Below are positions 18,241 to 26,657 of a stretch of DNA of 64,000 nt, in pieces (position 1 is the stretch's first letter; each line of letters begins with the position of its first letter). The notes below the pieces were generated by a model, which saw only the letters and a program-made list of their open reading frames with translations, did not search any database and was not told the DNA's origin. The DNA comes from Alphaproteobacteria bacterium HT1-32 (GTDB lineage: Bacteria; Pseudomonadota; Alphaproteobacteria; Rhodospirillales; HT1-32). The stretch is taken from NCBI GenBank assembly GCA_009649675.1, contig WJPL01000001.1:304889-368888 (forward strand). The letters run 5' to 3'. The position numbers and the translations under genes were made by a program.

Positions 18241-19023
18241 ATGAGTGTTTCAGCTATCGGATCAGGAAACGGTGTTATTGCCGCTTTGCGGCCGACCGGG
18301 CAGGAAACGGCGGGGCATCCGCCACCGGAAGAGCCGCAAAACGCAGTCCGGCGAAAAGCTGGCCCAGCCCAAACTGACCCGGCAAATTCTGCACAGCGGC
18401 CGGCCGTTTCTACCCGTTCACTGGTCTCCAGCGAGATGAACGCAATCCTGTTGCAGCAACAACAGGTGGCGGCCTCCGGTGCCGGGGAAGACCCGGTCAT
18501 GAACACGAACAAGGGCTATCGCGAACTGGATCTCGATGCCTATTTCTCTGACAATCCCGAGGTTAAGGGAGACCTCCGGGACGTGCCGTTCCTGCTGCCC
18601 TCACCGGACAACATCACGGCAATTTCGGAACATGTCTCGGAGCGGCTGAAACAGGTCATGGCGGAACATGGCATTCCGGCTGCCCCGGAACAGATCAGCT
18701 ATGACAATGAAGGCCGGATGCAGCTTCCGCCGGACTATCCCTACGCGGAGGACTTTAAACAGGCATTACAGGACAATCCGGGGCTGGACCGTGAGCTGCG
18801 CACCGTCAATGCACTGACCTCCCATTATGTGGAGATTCAGAAAAGCGCACCCTTCCGGGAGGAATATGCCGCCGCCCGGACACAGGCCGAGGCCGAAGCC
18901 ATCATTTCCAAATACAGCTATCTGTTTAACGATAACCGACAATCGTCCAGCATCGCGCTGGAGTTCAGCGAAGATGGCGACCTCCGGCCAGCCGCAGATG
19001 GCAAGCCCGTGAATTTTGCCTGA
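18241..19023 (+). CDS. Hypothetical protein
   Basis: 260 residues, not recognised. The N-terminal 60 residues are low-complexity and rich in Pro, Ala, Gly and Gln, without a signal peptide. A short helix-like SSEMNAILLQQQQ follows, and the C-terminal two thirds (ELDLDAYFSDNPEVKGDL onward) is acidic and predicted mostly helical. The AGGCAGGAAG ribosome site immediately before ATG 18241 supports the start. It stands alone between tRNA-Ser and the convergent dadA, so context gives no clue to its role. Confidence 0.75.
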   Translation: MSVSAIGSGNGVIAALRPTGQETAGHPPPEEPQNAVRRKAGPAQTDPANSAQRPAVSTRSLVSSEMNAILLQQQQVAASGAGEDPVMNTNKGYRELDLDAYFSDNPEVKGDLRDVPFLLPSPDNITAISEHVSERLKQVMAEHGIPAAPEQISYDNEGRMQLPPDYPYAEDFKQALQDNPGLDRELRTVNALTSHYVEIQKSAPFREEYAAARTQAEAEAIISKYSYLFNDNRQSSSIALEFSEDGDLRPAADGKPVNFA

Positions 19024-19035
19024 CCGGAGACCGGA

Positions 19036-20304
19036 TCAGATACCCTGCCCCTGCGGGAACCGGCGGATTGACAGGTCATCCACATCAATCGCCGGTTGCT
19101 TGCCGGACATCAGATCGGCGAGCAGCCGTCCCGAGCCCGGCCCCATGGTCCAGCCGAGAGTTCCATGCCCGGAGTTCAGCCAGAGATTGCTGAACTTCGT
19201 CGGCCCGATCAGCGGACCGCCATCCGGCAGCATCGGGCGCAGACCGGTCCAGAACTTCACTTCCGACAGATCGCCGCCTTTCGGGAACAGGTCCCGGACG
19301 ATATGGAACAGCATCTCGCAGCGGCCATGGCTGAGCTTCAGATTGTAGCCGGTCAGCTCTGCCGTTCCCGCCGCCCGGATGCGGTCGCCGAGGCGGGTAA
19401 TCGCCACCTTTGATTTTTCATCCATCATGGTCGAGACCGGTGCCCCGTCCTCGTCAATGATCGGCACGGTGACGGAATAGCCCTTCACAGGATAGATCTG
19501 GGTGCGGATACCATGCGGCCGAAGCAGCATCGGCGTGTAGCTGCCAAGTGCCGCGACATAGGCATCCGCCGTGAGGTTACCCTGATCGGTCTCGATATGG
19601 CGCACCGTGTCACCATCGGCGATCAGCTTCCTGATCTTCACCCCATAGCGGAAGACAACCCCCAGCGCCTCGGCCTTTTTCGCCAGAGATTCCGTGAACT
19701 GGAAACAGTCGCCGGTTTCATCGCCCGGCAGCAACAGACCGCCCGCGACCTTCTCTGACACATGTTTCAGGGCCGGTTCCTGACCGATACAGCCGTCGCG
19801 GTCGAGGATCGAATGCTCGATCCCGAACTCTTTCAGAATCTCGACATCCTTTGCCGCATCATCGACGCCTTTCTGATCACGGAACATCTGCAAGGTGCCC
19901 TTCATCCGCTCATCATAGCCGATGCCGGTTTCCCCGCGGATCTCCTCCAGACAGTCACGGCTGTAGGCCGCGACCTTCAGCATCCGTGACTTGTTCACCT
20001 TGTAGGCGCTGCTGTTGCAGTTCTTCAGCATGCGGAACAACCAGCGAAACATGTAGATGTCGATGCGCGGACGAATGACCAGCGGCGAATGCTTGTGCAG
20101 CATCCATTTGATCGCCTTCACCGGCATACCCGGCCCGGCCCAGGGCGCGGAATATCCGGGAGAGACTTCCCCCGCATTGGCAAAACTGGTCTCCAGCCCC
20201 GCCCCTTCCTGCCGGTCGATCACTGTGACCTCATGCCCCTCCTTCGCCAGATAATAGGCGGTGGAAACACCAATCACGCCGCTGCCGAGAACCAGAACCT
20301 TCAT
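19036..20304 (-). CDS. dadA: D-amino acid dehydrogenase, small subunit
   Basis: 422 residues from ATG 20304 (MKVLVLGSGVIGVSTAYYLA); the upstream open frame runs through the tRNA-Leu gene and is not coding. The N-terminal FAD-binding GSGVIG motif and DadA-type segments (VIDRQEGAGLETSFANAGEV split as VIDRQEGAGLET and SFANAGEV, SPGYSAPWAGPGMP, the LNSGHGTLGWTMGPGSG C-terminus) are clear. It oxidises D-amino acids to 2-oxo acids at the membrane and passes electrons to the respiratory chain, for example in D-alanine use. No alanine racemase (dadX) lies next to it. Confidence 0.93.
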   Translation of the reverse strand: MKVLVLGSGVIGVSTAYYLAKEGHEVTVIDRQEGAGLETSFANAGEVSPGYSAPWAGPGMPVKAIKWMLHKHSPLVIRPRIDIYMFRWLFRMLKNCNSSAYKVNKSRMLKVAAYSRDCLEEIRGETGIGYDERMKGTLQMFRDQKGVDDAAKDVEILKEFGIEHSILDRDGCIGQEPALKHVSEKVAGGLLLPGDETGDCFQFTESLAKKAEALGVVFRYGVKIRKLIADGDTVRHIETDQGNLTADAYVAALGSYTPMLLRPHGIRTQIYPVKGYSVTVPIIDEDGAPVSTMMDEKSKVAITRLGDRIRAAGTAELTGYNLKLSHGRCEMLFHIVRDLFPKGGDLSEVKFWTGLRPMLPDGGPLIGPTKFSNLWLNSGHGTLGWTMGPGSGRLLADLMSGKQPAIDVDDLSIRRFPQGQGI

Positions 20305-20470
20305 CACCATTCCCCCTGTCATTCCCCAACCGGGCCATCGCCCTGACCCGCCCGCAGAACACTGCACGCTTGCCCCCGCCCCGGCAAGGGACAGACTGAG
20401 AGCGTTACCTGATCCAGAACGGGATTTGCGACCTTGCCCACAGCCGGTCTGCCGGTTAGCTTCCCGGAAT

Positions 20471-20559
20471 GGCCGCGTGGTGGAATTGGTAGACACAGCA
20501 GACTTAAAATCTGCCTTGGGGCAACCCGAGTGCCGGTTCAAGTCCGGCCGCGGCCACCA
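20471..20559 (+). tRNA. tRNA-Leu(TAA)
   Basis: Acceptor stem GGCCGCG/CGCGGCC, discriminator A, encoded CCA at 20557-20559, anticodon loop CTTAAAA (anticodon TAA) on a GCAGA/TCTGC stem, a long variable arm, and T-arm CCGG-TTCAAGT-CCGG. All are consistent with a class II leucine tRNA. Confidence 0.96.
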
Positions 20560-20565
20560 CAACGG

Positions 20566-20633
20566 CTTTGCAAAGCAAAGTCGTGAAATAAACCTCAGAG
20601 TTTATTGAGCCACAGTCGTTTCACCGAAACGAC
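20566..20633 (+). repeat. Three consecutive hairpins after tRNA-Leu
   Basis: CTTTGC-AAA-GCAAAG at 20566-20580, AATAAAC/GTTTATT with a 6-nt loop at 20587-20606, and GTCGTTTC-ACC-GAAACGAC at 20615-20633. None is followed by a strong T-run, so they are not simply terminators. Confidence 0.6.
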
Positions 20634-20747
20634 GAAAGCGTTGTCCAACCATATAGTTGATCAAACATCAGGCAGCCTGATTATCGCAAGGCCAGCACTA
20701 TAGACTCTGCTTAACTCGCATCTCACCCCCATTTTCTCCACGTCCCC

Positions 20748-20777
20748 TCCCCGCCGCACAGCACTGCCCGGCGGGGA
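20748..20777 (-). terminator. Possible terminator of the aldo/keto reductase gene
   Basis: A perfect 9-bp stem (TCCCCGCCG with CGGCGGGGA) and a 12-nt loop just past the reductase stop. No T-tract follows on the minus strand, so intrinsic termination is uncertain. Confidence 0.4.
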
Positions 20778-20788
20778 AGATGTCGCAG

Positions 20789-21760
20789 TCAGAGCTGGTC
20801 TTCGAGACGGTCCGTGGCCGGGGCCGGGGTTCGGGACAGGTTGGCGATCTGTTCATACAGTTCCGCCGTCATATCAATTTTGACAGAGTCCAGTGAGGGC
20901 TGGAGCTGTTCCACATTACGGGCACCGACGATCGGGCTGGTGACGGCAGGGTTTGCGCCGGCCCAGGCAACGGCGAGGCTGACCGGATGTACGTTCAGAG
21001 ACTTCGCCAGTTTCGTGAAATCACCTGCCGTGTCATAGGCCCAGCTTTCGCTGTAGCGTTTTGCATAGCCCTTGTTGTTGATGAGACGACCGGCATCGGG
21101 CTTGTTGTCCGGGCCGTATTTGCCGCTGAGCAGACCACCACCGACAGGGCTGTAAGTGATGACCCCGAGGTCTTCGGCCAGCGCCAGCGGGAAGATTTCG
21201 GATTCAGCCTGACGTTTGACCAGACTGTACATCGGCTGGATGACATCGAGACGTGACCAGCCCTTGCGTTCGGCGATACCTAGACCCTTGGCAATCTGCC
21301 AGGCCGCGTAGTTGCTGGCACCGAGATGCACCACCTTGCCCTGCGTCACCAGGTTTTCCAGCGCACGAAGGGTTTCCTCCAGCGGGGTTTCCTTGTCCCA
21401 GCGATGCATGAACAGAACATCCAGCCGGTCGGTGCCGAGGCGTTTCAGACTGTCTTCGACAGCGCGGGGAATATGCCGGCGATTGCCGCCACCCGCGTTG
21501 ATATCCGGGCCGGTCGAATTGAAGCATTTCGAGGTGATGACGAGGTCATCGCGTTCACCGGCAATCAGCTTGCCGAGGATTTCTTCTGCCCGGCCCTTGC
21601 TGTAGCCGTTGGCGCAATCATAGAAGTTGATCCCCGCATCACGGGTGGCCTTGTACATTTTTGCTGATTCTGCGGCATCTGCATCGCCGCCGAAAGACAT
21701 GGTGCCGAAGCAGAGTTGTGAGACCTTAATGCCGGTCCGGCCAAGCAGCTTGTAGTTCAT
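20789..21760 (-). CDS. Aldo/keto reductase
   Basis: 323 residues from ATG 21760 (MNYKLLGRTGIKVSQLCFGT), the family's usual start. The catalytic tetrad is visible: Asp and Tyr in FYDCANGYSKG, Lys in VITSKCF, His in LFMHRWDKE. The NADPH-binding end includes SPIVGARNVEQLQ. It belongs to the YghZ/Kv-beta-like group that reduces aldehydes and ketones; the substrate is unknown. It is divergent from hemN, and the Fnr box lies about 130 bp upstream of its start. Confidence 0.92.
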   Translation of the reverse strand: MNYKLLGRTGIKVSQLCFGTMSFGGDADAAESAKMYKATRDAGINFYDCANGYSKGRAEEILGKLIAGERDDLVITSKCFNSTGPDINAGGGNRRHIPRAVEDSLKRLGTDRLDVLFMHRWDKETPLEETLRALENLVTQGKVVHLGASNYAAWQIAKGLGIAERKGWSRLDVIQPMYSLVKRQAESEIFPLALAEDLGVITYSPVGGGLLSGKYGPDNKPDAGRLINNKGYAKRYSESWAYDTAGDFTKLAKSLNVHPVSLAVAWAGANPAVTSPIVGARNVEQLQPSLDSVKIDMTAELYEQIANLSRTPAPATDRLEDQL

Positions 21761-21887
21761 GCTGAAATCGTCCTGATATGAAATTGGATGCGCCCCCGGT
21801 CGGGAGTCCGCACAGTTTGTCTGACCCCATGCTGCCACAAATTCTCCGGAGCAAAACCTCCGTTATCGATCATCTCACGATATGGGA

Positions 21888-21936
21888 TTGATCCTGATCA
21901 AAGCCATCAGCTTCAGGGCGGTCTACATAGTTCCCC
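21888..21936 (+). promoter_or_regulatory. Fnr/Anr box and predicted hemN promoter
   Basis: TTGATCCTGATCAA at 21888-21901 matches the Fnr/Anr consensus TTGAT-N4-ATCAA perfectly. If it activates at the usual position (centre 41.5 bp upstream), transcription would start near 21936, with TACATA (21924-21929) as the -10, only a base or so before the hemN ATG at 21937. HemN works without oxygen, so oxygen-responsive activation is expected. Confidence 0.82.
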
Positions 21937-23289
21937 ATGAACCGATTTCTGCCTGATTACGCCAACGCGACCGTCCCGCGATATACCAGCTATCCGACGG
22001 CATTGCAGTTTCACGAGCTGGACGAACAGACCTACAGACGCTGGCTTCGGTCATTGCGGCAACAGGAACGGTTGTCTGTCTATCTGCATGTACCCTTCTG
22101 CCACCAGCTTTGCTGGTATTGTGGCTGCGCGACAGAGGTCAACCGGCGCACAGAAAATGCCGAAGCCTATGCCCGGACCCTGGAGCAGGAGATCGAGATG
22201 GTCGCTGCCCAGACAGCGCCAACAGGGGGAATCGGTCATCTGCATTTCGGCGGCGGCACCCCGACACAGCTTCTCCCGATCGATTTCCGGCGCCTGTTCA
22301 CGATCCTGGACCGGAGCTTCGGCTTTACGGAAGATGCCGAGCGGGCGGTCGAAGTCGACCCCCGGCGGCTGGAACCGGAAATGGTAGAGGCTTTCGCGGC
22401 ATCCGGGATCAACCGGGTGAGCCTTGGTGTGCAGGATATTGATCCGGAGGTTCAGGCACTGATCAACCGGCTGCAACCCCTTGAGACCGTCATGAAGGCC
22501 GTCGACCGGTTACGTGAAGCCGGCATCATGCGGATTTCGATGGATATGATTTATGGCCTGCCCGGGCAGACCGAGTCCCATGTCCGTGCCACAGCCCGGG
22601 CCATTGCGGCGGCGGGTGCTTCGCGAGTCTCGGTCTTCGGCTATGCGCATGTGCCCTGGTTCCGCAAACACCAGAAGGCCATTGACGAGACCCGGCTGCC
22701 CGGTGCTACCGAACGCTTCGAACAGATGCTGGCCGCCGCCGATGAACTGCAAAATGCCGGATACAGCAATATCGGTTTTGACCATTTTGCCCGCCCCGAT
22801 GACGGGCTTGTCATTGCACGGGAAGCGGGTCGCCTGCGCCGGAATTTTCAGGGCTATACAGACGATCAGGCCGCCACAATGCTGGGATTCGGGTCGTCCT
22901 CAATCGGCAGCCTGCCCGACGGTTATGTGCAGAACGCTGCGTCATCACGCGACTGGCAGGCCTTGCTGGCCGAAGACCGGCTACCCGTGGTGCGGGGATA
23001 TGCCGCAACATTTGAAGACAAATTACGACGACGCCTGATTGAAGAAGTCATGTGCTATGGCGCAGTGGATGGTGCCGCAATCTGTCGGGATTTCGGTGTC
23101 GATACCAGACTGGTGGAAAACGCCTTTGCCAGGTTACCGCAACTTGCCGACGACGGGCTGGTCACGTACGACCGGCAGGGGCTTACGCTGCGGGCGACAG
23201 ATACCGGCCGTCTGTACCTGCGCAACATCGCCGCCTGCTTCGACCCGACACATATCTCCCGCGCGGGGAAACATAGCCGCGCAATCTGA
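21937..23289 (+). CDS. hemN: Oxygen-independent coproporphyrinogen III oxidase
   Basis: 450 residues, the normal length. A radical-SAM enzyme that makes protoporphyrinogen IX from coproporphyrinogen III when oxygen is scarce. The cluster motif is C55-x3-C59-x2-C62-x-C64 in VPFCHQLCWYCGCAT. HFGGGTPTQL, the ISMDMIYGLPGQT segment and the C-terminal HemN domain (MCYGAVDGAAICRDFG) are all present. No good ribosome site is seen before the ATG, which fits the predicted near-leaderless start. Confidence 0.95.
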   Translation: MNRFLPDYANATVPRYTSYPTALQFHELDEQTYRRWLRSLRQQERLSVYLHVPFCHQLCWYCGCATEVNRRTENAEAYARTLEQEIEMVAAQTAPTGGIGHLHFGGGTPTQLLPIDFRRLFTILDRSFGFTEDAERAVEVDPRRLEPEMVEAFAASGINRVSLGVQDIDPEVQALINRLQPLETVMKAVDRLREAGIMRISMDMIYGLPGQTESHVRATARAIAAAGASRVSVFGYAHVPWFRKHQKAIDETRLPGATERFEQMLAAADELQNAGYSNIGFDHFARPDDGLVIAREAGRLRRNFQGYTDDQAATMLGFGSSSIGSLPDGYVQNAASSRDWQALLAEDRLPVVRGYAATFEDKLRRRLIEEVMCYGAVDGAAICRDFGVDTRLVENAFARLPQLADDGLVTYDRQGLTLRATDTGRLYLRNIAACFDPTHISRAGKHSRAI

Positions 23290-23297
23290 TACGGGAA

Positions 23298-23942
23298 TCA
23301 GGTCGGGAACTTCTCCCGCAGGGCTGTCACCTGTTCCGGCGTCAGGTAACTGGTTTTTGCATGACGCAGCATCAGGAACAGCTTTGCTGTCTCCTCCAGT
23401 TCTTCCGTCGCATAAACCGCGTCTTCCAGTGACTTGCCGGCCACTACCGGACCGTGATTGGCCAGCAGGACCGCGTGATGATCAGACGCCATCTCGCGCA
23501 CGGCCTTCGCCAGATCCAGATCACCCGGCGGAAAATAGGGTACCAGCGGCAGTTTACCGATCTTCATCACGTAATAAGCCGTGATCGGCGGCAGCACATC
23601 CATCGGATCAACATCCGCCAGACAACTGACCGCAACCGAATGGGTGGAATGCAGATGAACCACAGCGCCCGTTTTCGGCCGTTCCTCATACATCGCGCGA
23701 TGCAGGAATGTCTCCTTTGTCGGCTTGTCACCACTGACATGCCGCCCCTGATCGTCCAGCTTTGCCAGCCGCGCAGGGTCCAGTTCGCCCATGGTTGAGC
23801 CTGTCGGGGTCATCAGCCAGCCATCATCGACTCGCACACTGATGTTCCCGGAACTGCCAAATGTCAGCCCCCTCGTGAACATGGACCGGGCCATTTTCAC
23901 GATATTTTCCCGTATTTTTGTCTCAGTCACAGTATTTTCCAT
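23298..23942 (-). CDS. Class II aldolase, 3-oxo-tetronate 4-phosphate decarboxylase-like
   Basis: 214 residues from ATG 23942 (MENTVTETKIRENIVKMARS); the longer upstream frame has no family similarity. The fuculose-phosphate-aldolase fold is shown by FGSSGNISVRVDDGWLMTPT, the metal ligands in VVHLHSTHSVAV and LLANHGPVV, and the length. It most resembles OtnC, which decarboxylates 3-oxo-tetronate 4-phosphate to dihydroxyacetone phosphate. The matching kinase is not in the window, although a beta-hydroxyacid dehydrogenase lies at 26658. A plain fuculose-phosphate-type aldolase remains possible. Confidence 0.8.
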   Translation of the reverse strand: MENTVTETKIRENIVKMARSMFTRGLTFGSSGNISVRVDDGWLMTPTGSTMGELDPARLAKLDDQGRHVSGDKPTKETFLHRAMYEERPKTGAVVHLHSTHSVAVSCLADVDPMDVLPPITAYYVMKIGKLPLVPYFPPGDLDLAKAVREMASDHHAVLLANHGPVVAGKSLEDAVYATEELEETAKLFLMLRHAKTSYLTPEQVTALREKFPT

Positions 23943-24063
23943 GAAATTTTGCCGAATCAAGCACTGAACAGGCCATATGTCGACGGTTATTCTGGCAATT
24001 AAGGATAATTCATTGTACTTAGATACAGGGTATTGGTGGGAGTAGGGAAGTGGGAAAGAACGC

Positions 24064-24747
24064 ATGGCGCATATAGGCGTTGCGCATGTGACCAGGCTTG
24101 CAAAAGAGCCTATCCGGGCGGCATTTGCCGAATTCTGGCCGGAAGCGAAGGTCACTGATTTCGGGGATTATGACCTTCCTCCTGTCCGGGCTGCTGCGGG
24201 TTGTGAAACACCGGAGATCAAACACCGGATCGCAAGCCTTGCCGCACAGGCAATGGATGCTGGCGTTGATGGTCTGCTTTTCACCTGTACCGCTTTCTGT
24301 GAATCGATTGATCAGGTTGCGGAAAGGCTGCCCGTTCCGGTTCTTAAACCGAATGAAGCCATGTTTCGTGAAGCCCTGATGAACGGCGGTCGTGTCGGCC
24401 TCGTCGCGACATTTGCGCCCAGCCTTCAGGCAATGTCGGATGAATATGCCGCGATCGCCCGCGAAGTCGGCGGAAACCCGGAATTGCAGACAGCCTATGC
24501 CGACGGTGCCATGAGCGCCGCCCTGTCGGGCAATTCATGGAAGCATGACACCCTGATAGCCGAAGCCGCCCAGAGCCTTGGCAAATGCGACGTCATCATG
24601 ATGGCCCAACTTTCGATGACATCCGCCCGCAACACAGTTCGGGAACTTACCGGTATTGAAGCCCTTACCAGTCCGGCCAGTGCCGTAAAGATGCTTCGTT
24701 TCATGATTGACGAGCAGGCTCGTGCCTCATCACTTCAGGCTCTCTGA
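24064..24747 (+). CDS. Aspartate/glutamate racemase-superfamily protein
   Basis: 227 residues. The first catalytic cysteine is in the LLFTCTAFCESI motif. The second cysteine, normally in a C-terminal GC-type motif, is replaced in VIMMAQLSMTSA, so two-base racemisation is unlikely. Relatives with an AQxSM motif are common and largely uncharacterised; some members of the superfamily are decarboxylases or maleate isomerases. Its end overlaps the cysteine-hydrolase gene downstream, indicating an operon. Confidence 0.82.
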   Translation: MAHIGVAHVTRLAKEPIRAAFAEFWPEAKVTDFGDYDLPPVRAAAGCETPEIKHRIASLAAQAMDAGVDGLLFTCTAFCESIDQVAERLPVPVLKPNEAMFREALMNGGRVGLVATFAPSLQAMSDEYAAIAREVGGNPELQTAYADGAMSAALSGNSWKHDTLIAEAAQSLGKCDVIMMAQLSMTSARNTVRELTGIEALTSPASAVKMLRFMIDEQARASSLQAL

Positions 24748-25399
24748 CGACGCTATCCGGCGCGTTACTGCGCGACAGGGAAAGCCCCATCTCATCGATG
24801 ATGTAACGGCGAGCACCACAGCTCTGGTTGTTATCGACATGCAGGTCTATTTCATCGGCGATGGCATGCCGGCTGCGGCACCGGTCGCAAAGGAAATTGT
24901 CCCCGCAATCAACCAGCTCGCAGAGCGCCTGCGCCAGGCCGGGGGACAGGTTATCTGGATTGTGACCGACGGCTCACCTGCTGCCTCTGATGGCTGGTCC
25001 GGATATCGTGCCCTGCATTCAGATGCAGCCTGGACGCGACGCCAGACTTTTCTTGCACCGGACGGTGAAGGCTATCCTCTCTGGCCGGACCTCCGGACAA
25101 GCCCGGACGATATTACCCTGGTCAAGTCACGCTACAGCGCTTTCGCACCGGAATCCTCGGCACTCGACGCCACACTCCGGCAGTATGGCGTCGATACCCT
25201 GCTGATTGCAGGCACTGCGACCGGGGTCTGCTGCCAGTCGACAGCCGTCGATGCCATGCAGCACAACTACCGGGTTGCCATGCTGTCTGACGCCCTTGCC
25301 GCGCAATCTGACGAAGAACATGCCGGTGCCCTCAATCAGTTCTATCTGCGCTTCGGCGACGTCCTGACCACACAGCAGGTCATTGACCGGCTACGCTAG
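24722..25399 (+). CDS. Isochorismatase-family cysteine hydrolase
   Basis: 225 residues from GTG 24722 (PHHFRLSDDAIRRV follows). A TTG at 24707 would add five residues. No ATG exists near the family N-terminus. The triad Asp (LVVIDMQ), Lys (TLVKSRYSAF) and Cys (GTATGVCCQST) and the cis-peptide region are in place. The family hydrolyses amides or vinyl ethers, for example N-carbamoylsarcosine, biuret, maleamate or ureidoacrylate. The 26-bp overlap with the racemase-like gene suggests the two act on one substrate. Confidence 0.87.
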   Translation: MPHHFRLSDDAIRRVTARQGKPHLIDDVTASTTALVVIDMQVYFIGDGMPAAAPVAKEIVPAINQLAERLRQAGGQVIWIVTDGSPAASDGWSGYRALHSDAAWTRRQTFLAPDGEGYPLWPDLRTSPDDITLVKSRYSAFAPESSALDATLRQYGVDTLLIAGTATGVCCQSTAVDAMQHNYRVAMLSDALAAQSDEEHAGALNQFYLRFGDVLTTQQVIDRLR

Positions 25400-25411
25400 T
25401 CGAGACCAGCC

Positions 25412-25918
25412 TCAGTAGTGACGACCGTTTGCAGCCCGGTCGAGAGCCAGAATGAGAAAGGGATCATTTCCCAGTCCGGTCTCATCAAGAAAATCGATCA
25501 GATCATCACCACCAATCCGCTCAATATGTTCACGAACCGCCATCAGGCGTGACATGGTCTCATGACCCCAGCGTTCCCGCAGAAAGTTTACGGTCGTGCG
25601 CTGACGTTCCTCGTTCATCTCGTCACTGTTCCAGTGCGGGTCCGTCAGCGCCCGGCTGTAAGACGCCAGAACACCATTCAGTTCACCCTGATTCAGCCCC
25701 GCCTTGTGGCACCAGTTCTGTGCTGCTCCAAAGCCGCCGGCATTGATCTCCATGCCCGGCGGCATGGCCAGCTGATCGAATCTGTAGTCATCGGGGGTGG
25801 CAGGCACCACCGGGGCGGTTTCCTCTGCCGAGGTCTCGAATTCCGGATCATCGTCAGACGACGGACGGAGGAGACTTTGCGGGCCGGAAGCCTTCAGCGG
25901 GTCACGGGGATCAATCAT
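25412..25918 (-). CDS. Hypothetical protein
   Basis: 168 residues, function not recognised. The first 55 residues are acidic and probably disordered. A helical C-terminus (WGHETMSRLMAVREHI, then DDLIDFLDETGLGNDPFLILALDRA split at LDE) faintly resembles C-terminal parts of podovirus-type scaffolding proteins. That resemblance is weak and no other phage gene is nearby. It is convergent with the cysteine hydrolase. Confidence 0.65.
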   Translation of the reverse strand: MIDPRDPLKASGPQSLLRPSSDDDPEFETSAEETAPVVPATPDDYRFDQLAMPPGMEINAGGFGAAQNWCHKAGLNQGELNGVLASYSRALTDPHWNSDEMNEERQRTTVNFLRERWGHETMSRLMAVREHIERIGGDDLIDFLDETGLGNDPFLILALDRAANGRHY

Positions 25919-26050
25919 TCTGCAACTCCTGTCTTCAGTTTCAAACGAAGACCGGAAACTGGCCGATAACCGGCATGGGAAATAGCCGACAGGATTAATT
26001 TTTCTGCGGGGTTTTCCGACAGAACTGCAATGAACGGGAAACGCCCTGCG

Positions 26051-26656
26051 TCATCGCCGTCCGGGTTTTCGCCAGCCCTCAGGCGCGGCCTGCGACCATG
26101 CCGCATCAAAACCGCGTCGTGAAAGCTGCGGAAACCGGGTTTGCGCAACCGCATATAGCGCATCCTTGCTGTCCGGGCTTTCCCCGTTCGCTGCCAGTGC
26201 TTCAATCCAGTCACGGCAGGCCGCGCGCGGGCTCTGACCGGTCAAGCTTCGGCCGCTGTTCCAGGATCTGTGGCCAAGCCCTGCAATCAGGACACGCAAC
26301 GGGTCTTCAGCGATCAGTATCTGGTCAGCAATGGGCCGGATCTGTTGGGATGATATCCGCCAGGGGTTATCGCCAAATCCGCCCACCCATTGCAGGGGCG
26401 GCAGTTCAACAGGCAAATCAGACTCCCCGCTGTTCCGAAGTGCCGGAATTTCTCCACGGGATAACGCGTCACGTAATTTCCGCCAGGCCGACAACCATTG
26501 CACCACGTCCGGTGGCGGATCACCCTGGGGTTCGGCAAGCCACGCTGTGGCTTCCAGACCACTGGTCCAGCCAATCCCTTTATCGAGCGTCTCCGCAATA
26601 TGCCCGACAGCCACAGTCAGACTGACCCAGCCCGGCGGTGTATAACGGGCAGTCAA
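26051..26656 (-). CDS. Hypothetical protein
   Basis: 201 residues if started at TTG 26656 (TARYTPPGWVSLTVAVGHIA follows), just after the stop of the dehydrogenase gene and preceded by GGGGA. The frame is open farther upstream only because it mirrors that gene. The C-terminal FPQLSRRGFDAAWSQAAPEGWRK looks like the small helical ends of alphaproteobacterial hypothetical proteins (split as FPQLSRRGFDAAWSQ and AAPEGWRK). No known domain, signal peptide or membrane segment was found. A GTG start farther in is also possible. Confidence 0.62.
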   Translation of the reverse strand: MTARYTPPGWVSLTVAVGHIAETLDKGIGWTSGLEATAWLAEPQGDPPPDVVQWLSAWRKLRDALSRGEIPALRNSGESDLPVELPPLQWVGGFGDNPWRISSQQIRPIADQILIAEDPLRVLIAGLGHRSWNSGRSLTGQSPRAACRDWIEALAANGESPDSKDALYAVAQTRFPQLSRRGFDAAWSQAAPEGWRKPGRR

Positions 26657-26657
26657 A

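Noticed and set aside
23286-23301. Terminator between hemN and the class II aldolase gene
   Set aside because: CTGAT/ATCAG is only 5 bp and is not followed by a T-run on either strand.
25412-25918. Prophage scaffolding protein
   Set aside because: The similarity is weak, limited to the helical tail, and no capsid, portal or terminase gene is nearby.
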